Below are positions 47,942 through 56,319 of a DNA stretch of 64,000 nt, in pieces. The notes under the pieces are model-generated. The model searched no databases and was not told the origin of the DNA. It saw only the letters and a list, made by a program, of their open reading frames with translations. Source of the DNA: Polyangium sp. y55x31. Lineage in GTDB: Bacteria; Myxococcota_A; Polyangia; Polyangiales; Polyangiaceae. The DNA lies in contig NZ_JARZHG010000003.1 of assembly GCF_029946505.1 (NCBI RefSeq), positions 186,001 through 250,000 on the forward strand, written 5' to 3'. Position 1 is the first letter of the stretch. Each line of letters starts with the position of its first letter. The translations under genes and the position numbers were made by a program.

Positions 47942-49027
47942 ATGTCAGGCAAACGAACAGCAAAGAAAGCAGCGGCGGCGAAGACCACACCCACAACACA
48001 GAAGGAGCCCATTTTCAGGGTGCGCGCAAATGGGGCAAGTATCGCAATCAATCTACAAGCACCGTGGCGCGCACCGTTCATCCGGTACCACATCACAATT
48101 CCGTCGACGACCATTTGTGCCCGATTTTACTTCGAGCCTCCCACGAAACCAATCACGAAACAAAGGACGTTTAATCGCACTAGCAAACCAACGCAGATCA
48201 AAATTACGCTTTCCCCTCGGGGGGCTGTCAAGCTTCTAAAAATTGAGATCTGGGCAGAACCATATGGCTATGCAGCGCTCCTGGACGGGCGCAATGGTAC
48301 ATCAGCACTTGGCAGGCTGACTTTCGAGCAGCCAGCACTCGCATACAACAAGCCAACCCACCTGGTTTGCGATGTGCATGTTTTGGCGAGTGTGGTGGCC
48401 TTCATCGTCGACGAAATGAACCGGAACAAAAAGCATCCAGACGTCACCGCCTGCAGAAGAGATCTCCAGGAGGCCGCGCGGATCGAGAAGGAATTCGAAG
48501 TAACCCGGCGCCAGATGGACAAACTCGTCGCCGAGGGGCACCCGTGGGCTGCCAAGGCGGTGGCAATGGGCGCGGTGCAACCCCTAACAAATGCGGCCGC
48601 TCTACGAGATGACGCCAAGCGCCGCTTCGGAAAGAAGGTGCATACAAACGCTGGATTCACTGGGTTCCTGATGGATGTTTACTTTATTGGCGGCGGCGAA
48701 TGGGACCACAAGCCGATTATTGAACCGACTTGGGGAGCTAAAAATCGTCTTGGCAATTCCGAGCAGTACTACTTCTACGACCTGTGGTCGAACATTCATT
48801 ACGGATACGTGGGCCGCGCAGCGGGTTTCTCTGCTAACGTGCTACATGAAGGGGCAAATTGGCAACAAATGGCAGACAGTGGAACCAAGGACGAGAACGT
48901 CGACTACGCCTCCGTGCAGGCCGGCTTCGACCTCTATGTTGAGGGGAAGGATGTGACTGTCGAAGAGGTGCTAGCGATACTGAGATTGCATCCGGAGTGG
49001 ACATACGTGAACCGGTGGCCCAAATGA
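47942..49027 (+). CDS. Toxin-44-like putative T6SS effector
   Basis: Protein of 361 residues. The N-terminus is Lys/Ala/Thr-rich, and residues 25-110 are beta-rich. A long helical region follows (NKKHPDVTACRRDLQEAARIEKE). The C-terminal 125 residues contain FLMDVYFIGGGEWDHKPIIEP, YYFYDLWSNIHYGYVGRAAG and a GANWQQMADSGTKDENVDYA segment, the pattern I associate with polymorphic toxin type 44 (Ntox44, PF15607). Members of that family are effector tips; I do not rely on any particular activity. The gene is plainly less GC-rich than the VgrG before it (28 G/C of 60 bases at 48121-48180 against 48 of 60 at 45121-45180), a sign of recent acquisition. It is the probable cargo of the upstream VgrG. 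Confidence 0.75.
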   Translation: MSGKRTAKKAAAAKTTPTTQKEPIFRVRANGASIAINLQAPWRAPFIRYHITIPSTTICARFYFEPPTKPITKQRTFNRTSKPTQIKITLSPRGAVKLLKIEIWAEPYGYAALLDGRNGTSALGRLTFEQPALAYNKPTHLVCDVHVLASVVAFIVDEMNRNKKHPDVTACRRDLQEAARIEKEFEVTRRQMDKLVAEGHPWAAKAVAMGAVQPLTNAAALRDDAKRRFGKKVHTNAGFTGFLMDVYFIGGGEWDHKPIIEPTWGAKNRLGNSEQYYFYDLWSNIHYGYVGRAAGFSANVLHEGANWQQMADSGTKDENVDYASVQAGFDLYVEGKDVTVEEVLAILRLHPEWTYVNRWPK

Positions 49028-49097
49028 AGTTGCGTGCAACATTCCATTGGCTTGGTGTGTTCTGCATCGGACTGCTGAAGCTTTAAAGGAGAAACTG

Positions 49098-49991
49098 GTG
49101 CGACTGGCTCAACGGCAACTGGAGTGGCTACTCCGTACGCGCGATGTAGCCGGATGCGCAGTCATTGGCTTCCTGCGCACACATCAGTCCCATTTAATCA
49201 AAGGGATCCCGCCGACGAGTTTGCAAATCATGGTGCGCGCTTGCGTTTCTAGCGCGTGCGAACGACATGACCTCTACATGCCGGATGACCTCTTGGCGTA
49301 CGCGGCGCTGACCTTCGAATTCTTTCCAGGGTTTGATGACCACCCATCTATCCGTGAATGGCTTCTGATGCGCGATAGAAGGCTCGACCCTTGCTTCGAG
49401 CAACTCATCTCCGAATTGCAGGAGGAGGTATGGGCAGAGTTCGACATGCCCGAAGGTGGATGGTCCAACATCGCTTCGCGTGCGGCCAGTGAGCAGATGG
49501 AGGCCAACAAGTTGCTTTACGCGGCGGCGAGTTGCTCGCAACCTGCAGCAAGGGCGAAGCGTAGGGTGTACCAGACCAAGAAGGCGGCTAGAAGGGCGCT
49601 GCTCCAGGAGTGCCAGTTGGGGGAGGAGACGTTCTTCGAGTTAGCGCTGCCTGTGATCCAAGCTGATGGTTTCGGCAGCATCGGTTATCCTCCGCCAGAC
49701 GGATTACTGACGTTGTCTTCTCGCGGAGGCTACGAGAGTTGCATCGACGTCTCCTCTGGGGTCACAACAAGTGACCAGTATTGCTCGTTTCGGTTCTACG
49801 ACATCGAGGAGTCACATCAGTCAGACTTGTTCACGGCCACACTCACGTGGCTTGGCGGAACGCAGATCCTCTTCGAGGAAAAGCGAGTCTTCAGTTATGT
49901 CGAGGAGGCGCGACATGCGGACAACCACATCGCATTGTATGGCGAGCCGCCTCGAGATGATGAGGACTCAGACGAATGCGTGATCACCTGA
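49098..49991 (+). CDS. Putative immunity or accessory protein of the toxin-44-like effector
   Basis: A protein of 297 residues with no recognised domain. GTG 49098 is chosen because AAAGGAG lies 7 bases upstream; a TTG at 49047 would add 17 residues without a ribosome site. The protein is acidic, helical in its first half (QLEWLLRTRDVAGCAVIGFL, DDLLAYAALTFEFFPGFDDH) and ends in a beta-rich part and an acidic tail (PPRDDEDSDECVIT). There is no signal peptide, so it is probably cytoplasmic. Toxins are normally followed by their immunity gene, 70 bases after the effector stop here, but this inference is from position alone. Base composition matches the effector, so the two moved together. Confidence 0.6.
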   Translation: MRLAQRQLEWLLRTRDVAGCAVIGFLRTHQSHLIKGIPPTSLQIMVRACVSSACERHDLYMPDDLLAYAALTFEFFPGFDDHPSIREWLLMRDRRLDPCFEQLISELQEEVWAEFDMPEGGWSNIASRAASEQMEANKLLYAAASCSQPAARAKRRVYQTKKAARRALLQECQLGEETFFELALPVIQADGFGSIGYPPPDGLLTLSSRGGYESCIDVSSGVTTSDQYCSFRFYDIEESHQSDLFTATLTWLGGTQILFEEKRVFSYVEEARHADNHIALYGEPPRDDEDSDECVIT

Positions 49992-50013
49992 TCACCCAGT
50001 GAGGGAGGCTGCC

Positions 50014-51408
50014 GTGACCATTCGTGAAGCACTAATGCGCGTCCTAGTCAAGGATGGTGATCAGCCGCGCTTGCTCGCCGGAGACGAACTCATCTTGGAA
50101 GACCTAAATGCCGGTGCGATCACTCCGGAGCAACCTTACGCAGTAGGCACAGGCGCGGTCTACCGACTGAAGACCACCGATCTCAAGCTGTCCATACGTA
50201 TTAAAAAACGAGCGGAGCTCGTTCAGTGGTTCGAGGCGGAAGCCCCCGCCGAGCGCCCAAAGCTGACGCCTTACTGGCCTGGAACGGATTCGGAACCTAA
50301 TGCAAACAAGAAACGCAAAGGTTATCTGCTCGAATGCATGGACATCCTGCGGGGTGCAGGAGGACAGGATGATTTGCGTTCTCCGAGCGTGTTCAACGTC
50401 ACTGTGAACGTGGAACCCACGAGGGAGTTGGTGGCAGCCATCGGAACCGATTACTGGGAGGGTGCTACGGGTTCTCATCCACACCGATCCAACCTAGATT
50501 TCTTTCGGCATTCGAGAACATTCGCAAGCCACTTGTACGCGAACAAGACCGTGCCCGCCAGCTCTCCCTTCACAATGCTCGATTGCCAGCATGGAATCGT
50601 AGACGTATGGATGCTCGCTCGGTCGAAAGGGTGGAAGGCTCAGTTGCGTACAGCGCAGAAAGCCCCTGCCCCCTCCTGGCCAAGCGCTGCTGAGTATGTC
50701 CAATGGCGGGATGGTATCAAATCCCACTCGGATGCATCAGCGTACGTCGGGGCCGCAGATATCTACTCGTACCTGTCAAAGGTAGGCGTCGAACGCCCTG
50801 GGACTGTTGCAAATTTTAGCGTTTTTAGTCATGCCTGGGCTGGTGGTCCCATTTTATTCAACACCTTCAACCGCAACAATGGTAGTCTTATGCGTGATCC
50901 AGCGGACCTCGATATGAGGCTCATAGATTTTCGAGCGCCCAACACCAGCGATTGGTCGTCAATGCCGCAAGCGTTTGCGTCAAATGCTACCGCAAACATA
51001 TGGGGATGCTTTGCGACGAAAACCTGGGGCGAAATGGTGGTTTACCTGGCTCGGACGAAACCAACGACATCGGAGCCATTTCGATGGCATAATCAACAGA
51101 CTGGTTCTGAGGAGCTGCTCACGCGGGCTGAAGTCGTCGACAAGCTGAAGAACTGGGGCATCAATAATTCGTACATGAAGTTGCTTGCACAGTACATCAA
51201 CCGCGTGGTCTACGGCGGGCCGCCAGGTTACGGGTCCGAGAATATGGAATACGATATGGTTCCTGCATTGGCTCCGAGGCTGAAGCAACTCGTCCACGGC
51301 ACCATTTTGGTCGTGCCCCCGGGGCGAAGTTTGCGGCGCGTTTACGAGAGTTCTGAACTGGGCTCTCAGGTGTTCAACGAATTTGGCTACATGCGGTATG
51401 ACCCATGA
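50014..51408 (+). CDS. Unknown protein, second putative T6SS cargo
   Basis: Protein of 464 residues. GTG 50014 has GGGAGG 5 bases upstream; the longer GTG at 49999 lacks one. The N-terminus (LLAGDELILEDLNAGAIT, then YAVGTGAVYRLK) resembles the short beta motif next to LysM-type peptidoglycan-binding modules of T6SS effectors. The middle has a conserved-looking core, VANFSVFSHAWAGGPILFNT followed by RDPADLDMRLIDFRAPNTSD and IWGCFA, where SHAWxGGP and the WGC segment suggest an alpha/beta-hydrolase or cutinase-like active site with a Ser/His pair. This is inference. No immunity partner is obvious. Low GC ties it to the effector cassette. It ends 113 bases before the convergent operon. Confidence 0.6.
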   Translation: MTIREALMRVLVKDGDQPRLLAGDELILEDLNAGAITPEQPYAVGTGAVYRLKTTDLKLSIRIKKRAELVQWFEAEAPAERPKLTPYWPGTDSEPNANKKRKGYLLECMDILRGAGGQDDLRSPSVFNVTVNVEPTRELVAAIGTDYWEGATGSHPHRSNLDFFRHSRTFASHLYANKTVPASSPFTMLDCQHGIVDVWMLARSKGWKAQLRTAQKAPAPSWPSAAEYVQWRDGIKSHSDASAYVGAADIYSYLSKVGVERPGTVANFSVFSHAWAGGPILFNTFNRNNGSLMRDPADLDMRLIDFRAPNTSDWSSMPQAFASNATANIWGCFATKTWGEMVVYLARTKPTTSEPFRWHNQQTGSEELLTRAEVVDKLKNWGINNSYMKLLAQYINRVVYGGPPGYGSENMEYDMVPALAPRLKQLVHGTILVVPPGRSLRRVYESSELGSQVFNEFGYMRYDP

Positions 51409-51521
51409 ATTGCTCTCACGCCAGAGTTGTTTGGGTACTCGACGGTGCTCTGAGAGCAATTGCCGCAGGCGCATCGGCCAGCGTTATCAGACATCATGGG
51501 ATCCACCGCGGCCCTCTCGGC
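51409..51521. other. Convergent junction of the two T6SS operons
   Basis: 113-base gap between the cargo gene and the minus-strand unknown gene. No hairpin with a T-run stands out; composition changes abruptly here from moderate to very high GC. Confidence 0.4.
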
Positions 51522-52469
51522 CTATTCCCACCCCCACCCCACCTTCCTCAACCTCGCCACCAGCTCCCCCGTCAACCTCCCCCTCACCACCCCGCGATAC
51601 GCCTCCCCCTTCACCGGATCCCGCCACCGCCGCCCGCCCCCGTCCTCCATCGTCGCGCTCACCCCTGCAAATTGCGTCAACCACAGCATGGTGGTCCCCG
51701 TCTCGTGTGCCCACGTCTCTCGCGACTTCCTTCCCCCTTTCATCCCCACCTTCCCCGGCTGATACGTCCCGCCCTTCGACATCGGGTGCATCTCGTTTTG
51801 GATCACTGCTCCGAACCCCCCGGGCACCGCATTCCCTCGCAGTAGGTCCAGCAGCATCAGATTGATCCCCCACGTCCGATGGTTCCTTGCGGCCTCCGAT
51901 ACACACATCGCAACCGCGAGCCTTGCCATCTCCGGCGGCGTCCCGAGCAGCGGCTCGCCCTGCAAGAACCCGATGAGCACCCCCGTCTTGTCCTTGCAGC
52001 CAGACGAACTTTCGTACATGGCCTTGTACGTATCCCCACCAGCGCGATACTTCCCGGCGTCCGACTCATCCGTCGAAGCCACGATGTGCGCGTAATAATC
52101 CGGCGGCCCGACCCGCACGATCCACGAACCCACCTGGAAAAACTTCTCCCGCCCCGTCTCCCCGAGCGCGATCAGCTCTTGGATCCATTCCCCCGCGCAG
52201 GCCGGCTTCTGCACCAAGATCTCCACCGGCCTCGACCCATCATGCCCGCGGCTCAGGGAGAACCCGCGCACATACGTCGTCCGTCCCCCCGTGCCCGGCG
52301 ACGAAAACACAGCCTCCGTCGCGCTCTCCAGCATCGTATGCACATCCCAGCGCGACAGCAGCACCTCGTGGTGCTCGCCATGCCGAACCCGGATGAACCG
52401 CTCCACCCCAGCATCGGCCCATGCCTGCCACCGCTCGAGACTCTCGATCCTTTCCAGGTGCGTTTCCAT
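51522..52469 (-). CDS. Unknown protein downstream of DUF2169
   Basis: A cytoplasmic protein of 315 residues with no domain I recognise. The N-terminal 120 residues are beta-rich (FIRVRHGEHHEVLLSRWDVH). The middle has a well-formed helix (MARLAVAMCVSEAARNHRTW) followed by LMLLDLLRGNAVPGGFG and MHPMSKGGTYQPGKVG. The last part is basic and contains a Lys/Arg/Gly stretch (KGEAYRGVVRGRLTGELVAR). Its start is 6 bases after the DUF2169 stop, so the two are very probably co-translated. Candidate roles are T6SS effector, immunity protein or DUF2169 partner; the sequence alone cannot say which. Confidence 0.65.
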   Translation of the reverse strand: METHLERIESLERWQAWADAGVERFIRVRHGEHHEVLLSRWDVHTMLESATEAVFSSPGTGGRTTYVRGFSLSRGHDGSRPVEILVQKPACAGEWIQELIALGETGREKFFQVGSWIVRVGPPDYYAHIVASTDESDAGKYRAGGDTYKAMYESSSGCKDKTGVLIGFLQGEPLLGTPPEMARLAVAMCVSEAARNHRTWGINLMLLDLLRGNAVPGGFGAVIQNEMHPMSKGGTYQPGKVGMKGGRKSRETWAHETGTTMLWLTQFAGVSATMEDGGGRRWRDPVKGEAYRGVVRGRLTGELVARLRKVGWGWE

Positions 52470-52475
52470 CGCAGC

Positions 52476-54908
52476 TCAGCCCCTTCCCGGCGTCTGCATT
52501 CCGCCAACCCTGGCCACCCCCACCACCTTCACCGCCCGCGCCCCCGCCTCATACTGATCCTGCGCCGGCCAAACCTCCCCGATCACCCTCCCCCGCCACC
52601 GCCTCCACATCGGCACCTTCTTCCCCACCTCCTCCGGCAAATACCCCACGATCGCCCCCTTCTCCCCCGGCAACCAAATCAAACACCGCAAGAACCTCCC
52701 ACCGAACACCTCTCTCTTCTGGTAATGCCTCCCCCCGAGCAGCACCCTCTCCATCTGCTGCTCCAAATAATCCGCCGGCAACCCCTTCTTCTCCCGCGAA
52801 AACGCATCCCGTATCCGCGTCGTCAACCCCTCGCACACCGCCGGTGCCGCCGATAACCCCGGCATCTGCACGAAATCCTTCGCCACCCCTACCGCCGCCT
52901 TCAGCCCCTCGTCCGCCGCCGTCACCAGCGGCGCCGCCGTCGACATCGCGGCCTTGAGCGCCTCCAGCTCGTCGAACGGCATTTCAATCTCCCCCGCGAG
53001 CAGCACCATCGGCGGGACAAACTTCCCGTCCTCCCCGATCGCGCTCTCCAGCGCCTCCTCCACACCCTTGACGTCGACCCGCGGCGCCTTGGCGAGGACA
53101 TGAAAAACCTCTTGCCGATCCTCGATCTCCCACGGCTCGCGCGCGGCATCCACGATTTCGACCTCGCGCGATCGCGGGCTCCGCTCGATCTCCTCGAATA
53201 CCTTCTTCCACGCCGGCACCCGCCGCATCCGCGCGATGCTCTCCGGGTCGTACCAGAGGAGCTGCAACATCTCTCGCGCCGGTTCGACCCCGAGCGCCTC
53301 GCTCTCCGTGATCGCCGGCCGCAAATCCCGCTTCGGTACGCTCCACGGCGCCGCGCCGGCCGCCGCATTCGACGCGGCCAGCGCGCCCTCCTGGCTCGCG
53401 CGATCCACACTCGGCGTCGCAATCGCCGCCACAGCCGCCGCTGCAGCTGCCGCGGCCGATCCAATCGTCTCCCGCGACGGCGCCGCCGTACCCGGCGCGC
53501 CCGAGGCCCACGCGCTCTCCGCCGTCGCGCGCGGAGCCGCCACCGGCGGGGGCGGCGGAACATACGCCGGAGGCGCAATCGCCGGCGCGCTCGGGGCCGG
53601 CGTCGCTGCCTTCCTCGCCATGGGCGGAAGCATCGTTTGGTCCCCGGCCACCGGCACCGCCGCGACCTCCACCGCCCGAAGCGCGGCCATGCCTCCCAGC
53701 TGACCGAACGGCAATGCCGCATCCCCCGGCTTCGGAGCAGGCGACCCCGTCCCGCGCTGCCGTTCGCCTCCCAAAAACGGCATTACCGGCCCCGCTGCCT
53801 TCGCCCCGAACGCCGGCACCAGCGTCATCGCCGCGAGATCCTCCCCCTCGTCCCCGTCGCCTGCCGTCAGCGCCGTCGGCGGAATCGTCTCCAGCAAATC
53901 CTCCTCGATCTCCGCCGCGCCTGCCGCCCCCTGGGCTCCCGCTTCCTCCATCCGCACCGCAATCCGCCCCGCCTCGTCCGCGCTGCGCAGCCCGATCCTT
54001 CCCCGCCAAACCACGCAGCACATCCCGCGGTCCGTGTCAATCCACAATGTATCCGCGACGAGCTGCACTTCCTCCCGCTCCCCCGTCGCTCGAACCACCA
54101 CCACGCTCGGCCGCACCCCCGGCAAACTCGTCACCACCCGCGCATGCTCCGGGTGCAACCCTTCCAGCACGATCCGCTCGTTCGGCCGGATCTCCGTCAC
54201 CTGTTGATCCGGCGGCGCTGCCTGGAAATACCCCGGATCCATTCCCTCCGGCAGCGGCCGCGTCTCCCACCCCGCCGGCGAAAATGTCCCCGCCAAACGC
54301 CCCAGCCGCTGCTTCCGCGCCGGCCACGCCGCGCCCACCGGCCCGTATCCCACCGGGGAAAACGTATCCGATCGTTTGGATACAAACATCCCCGGCGGCT
54401 GCAAGTTTGGAATCGGCACCATGCCATACGCATCCGGCGCCGCGTCGAACCTCATCCCCGCCGGATTGTTCGTCTCCGGCCCGCCCGCCGCTCGCTCCCA
54501 TCGGAGCGGCATCTTCGAAAACCGCGGCCCTTCCAGCAATTGACCGTCCTGCACGCGGAACCCTCGATCGCACCATACCTCGATCGATTTATCGAGTGCC
54601 CCCACGACGAGCCGCGTCATCATCGACCGCACCGGCTGTTTCCCCGGCGCATACGCGTGCCCCACGAGCATCACGTCGGCGCGTGGCTTGTACGGCACCT
54701 TGTCGCTCGGTGTGACCACGCTCCGCGCCGGATCGCCGTTCCAGAATTCGTCCTCCTCGTGCACTGGCTCCTGCTCCGGCGCGAGCTTGCATTCGCCCGG
54801 CTCTACCACGAAAGTAGCCTTGACAATCACCGTCAGCGCATGCGCTCCGGTATGTGCCTGCCAGGCGAACGTCGACGCGCGAAGGGGACAGAGACAAACG
54901 AGGTCCAT
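52476..54908 (-). CDS. DUF2169 domain T6SS protein
   Basis: Protein of 810 residues. The first 340 residues are DUF2169 (LTVIVKATFVVEPG, EFWNGDPARSVVTPSDKVPY, RADVMLVGHAYAPGKQPV, LRWERAAGG, GYGPVGAAWPARKQRLG and FQAAPPDQQVTEIRPNER). An Ala/Gly/Pro-rich linker of about 200 residues follows, and the last 250 residues are helical, with WKKVFEEIERSPRSREVEI and EEALESAIGEDGKFVPPMVL, resembling the C-terminus of the DUF2169 protein of island A. No signal sequence. It lies 15 bases after a kinase gene and 6 bases before the unknown gene, so all three are probably one transcript. Confidence 0.9.
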   Translation of the reverse strand: MDLVCLCPLRASTFAWQAHTGAHALTVIVKATFVVEPGECKLAPEQEPVHEEDEFWNGDPARSVVTPSDKVPYKPRADVMLVGHAYAPGKQPVRSMMTRLVVGALDKSIEVWCDRGFRVQDGQLLEGPRFSKMPLRWERAAGGPETNNPAGMRFDAAPDAYGMVPIPNLQPPGMFVSKRSDTFSPVGYGPVGAAWPARKQRLGRLAGTFSPAGWETRPLPEGMDPGYFQAAPPDQQVTEIRPNERIVLEGLHPEHARVVTSLPGVRPSVVVVRATGEREEVQLVADTLWIDTDRGMCCVVWRGRIGLRSADEAGRIAVRMEEAGAQGAAGAAEIEEDLLETIPPTALTAGDGDEGEDLAAMTLVPAFGAKAAGPVMPFLGGERQRGTGSPAPKPGDAALPFGQLGGMAALRAVEVAAVPVAGDQTMLPPMARKAATPAPSAPAIAPPAYVPPPPPVAAPRATAESAWASGAPGTAAPSRETIGSAAAAAAAAVAAIATPSVDRASQEGALAASNAAAGAAPWSVPKRDLRPAITESEALGVEPAREMLQLLWYDPESIARMRRVPAWKKVFEEIERSPRSREVEIVDAAREPWEIEDRQEVFHVLAKAPRVDVKGVEEALESAIGEDGKFVPPMVLLAGEIEMPFDELEALKAAMSTAAPLVTAADEGLKAAVGVAKDFVQMPGLSAAPAVCEGLTTRIRDAFSREKKGLPADYLEQQMERVLLGGRHYQKREVFGGRFLRCLIWLPGEKGAIVGYLPEEVGKKVPMWRRWRGRVIGEVWPAQDQYEAGARAVKVVGVARVGGMQTPGRG

Positions 54909-54923
54909 GGCTCTTCTCCGATC

Positions 54924-56219
54924 CTACTTCTTCTTTGCGACCTGCGCCTTCGGTGCTTCGTGTCGTTCGTCCGCGCGCGTCGCCTCCTCGAAACACCGCG
55001 GCCGCTGCGTCGCCGCGAGCTCCGCCGTGACGCTCGCGATGCCCCGCTCGGCCGTGGCTCGTTCGGGGGCCGGTCTCTGCATCCGATCGCCCACCATCAC
55101 CGCCACCAGGATCAGCGACGTGATCCCTCCCAGCATGCCGAGCGTTTGCGAACCCATTCGCATCGTCGCCGCGGCCGTTGTCGTCGATGCCGCCTGCGAG
55201 CGCACCATCGCCGCCGCCGTCGAACCCTCGGGACGCGACGGCACGGTCTCGGGGATCCACGACGCGCCGTCGCTCCCGTACCATGGCTGCGTGATTCGTG
55301 GCTCCGGCGCGGGCCAGGCACGGCGCGCGCGCATCGATTCCACCCGCGGCCACGGCGGCATCCCGCGCCGCGTCTTGCATGCTTGGAGCGCGAGATGAAG
55401 ATCGAGCCGGTCGGAGACGCCCGTGGCCTTCGCGATCCGTTGCTCGCGATCATGCTCCAGGCAATAGGCGACCAGGTCGTCGAGCTCGGGGTCGACGTGC
55501 ATCACGTAATCCGAGACGCGTGGCGTCGGACGTGGCCGCAGTCCATGGTTTTCCTTCAGCTCGAGCGGATAGGCCGGACGCACGCCCGTCAGCGTCTCGA
55601 AGAGCACGACGCCGAGCGACCACACGTCCGTGCGCGCATCCACGTCGTGCGGCGACGCGAGCTGCTCGGGACTCATGTACGCCGGGGTCCCGACGACGCC
55701 ATTGCGCTCCGTCACCAGGGTGTCGTCGGCGTCGAGCTCCTTGGCGACGCCGAAATCGAGGAGCTTGACGACGAACCCCTCGGTCCCGGGCTCTTGGTGC
55801 AAGAAGACGTTCGACGGCTTGAGGTCGCGGTGAATGATGTTCCTCGCATGCGCGGCCGCGAGCGCGCGCGCGATGTCGCGACCGATCCGCGCGGCCTCCG
55901 GCCCGTCGAGGCGCCTCGTCCTGCGCAGCCGATCGGCGAGCGTCTCGCCGTGCAGGAGCTGCATCACGATGTACGGCTCGCCCACCTCGGTCTCGCCCGC
56001 GTCGTACACCTCCACGACGTTGCGATGCGCGATGACACCACAAAAGCGCGCCTCTCGACGAAGTCGATGCCGGTGGCTCTCGGAGGGCACGCGGAGGACC
56101 TTCACCGCGACGCGACGGGAAGTCGCGATGTGCTCGGCCTCCCACACGATGCCCATGGCGCCCTCTCCGAGCGGGCGTAACAAGCGATATCGGCCTCCGA
56201 GGCGGCTCCCGGCAATCAT
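54924..56219 (-). CDS. Ser/Thr protein kinase, membrane-anchored, in the island B operon
   Basis: Kinase of 431 residues. Start ATG 56219 gives the standard N-terminus (AGSRLGGRYRLLRPLGEGAMG); the longer frame to 56267 adds 16 poorly conserved residues. Lys40 (VAVK), HRDLKPSN with the catalytic Asp, LDFGVAKE, YMSPEQ and a GVVLFETLTGVRP lobe are present, so it should be active. A Pro/Trp-rich linker precedes a membrane helix (TLGMLGGITSLILVAVMVGD), and a short tail ends in a run of Lys. DUF2169 follows by 15 bases and kinase 56320 precedes by 100, a tight kinase-DUF2169 unit. There is no extracytoplasmic sensor of any size. Confidence 0.93.
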   Translation of the reverse strand: MIAGSRLGGRYRLLRPLGEGAMGIVWEAEHIATSRRVAVKVLRVPSESHRHRLRREARFCGVIAHRNVVEVYDAGETEVGEPYIVMQLLHGETLADRLRRTRRLDGPEAARIGRDIARALAAAHARNIIHRDLKPSNVFLHQEPGTEGFVVKLLDFGVAKELDADDTLVTERNGVVGTPAYMSPEQLASPHDVDARTDVWSLGVVLFETLTGVRPAYPLELKENHGLRPRPTPRVSDYVMHVDPELDDLVAYCLEHDREQRIAKATGVSDRLDLHLALQACKTRRGMPPWPRVESMRARRAWPAPEPRITQPWYGSDGASWIPETVPSRPEGSTAAAMVRSQAASTTTAAATMRMGSQTLGMLGGITSLILVAVMVGDRMQRPAPERATAERGIASVTAELAATQRPRCFEEATRADERHEAPKAQVAKKK

Positions 56220-56319
56220 GCACAGGGCGCTAGCAGTGTTTTCTTGAAAAGGACAAGTTCGTAGCAAGGCTGAACACGGAGCGGGCTCGCATCCATATGC
56301 AGACGATCGGCGGGCTCGC

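Noticed and set aside
53100..56180. A 1026-codon plus-strand frame opposite DUF2169 and a kinase
   Set aside because: Arg/Pro-rich shadow with no recognisable motif; the opposite strand encodes intact DUF2169 and kinase motifs.
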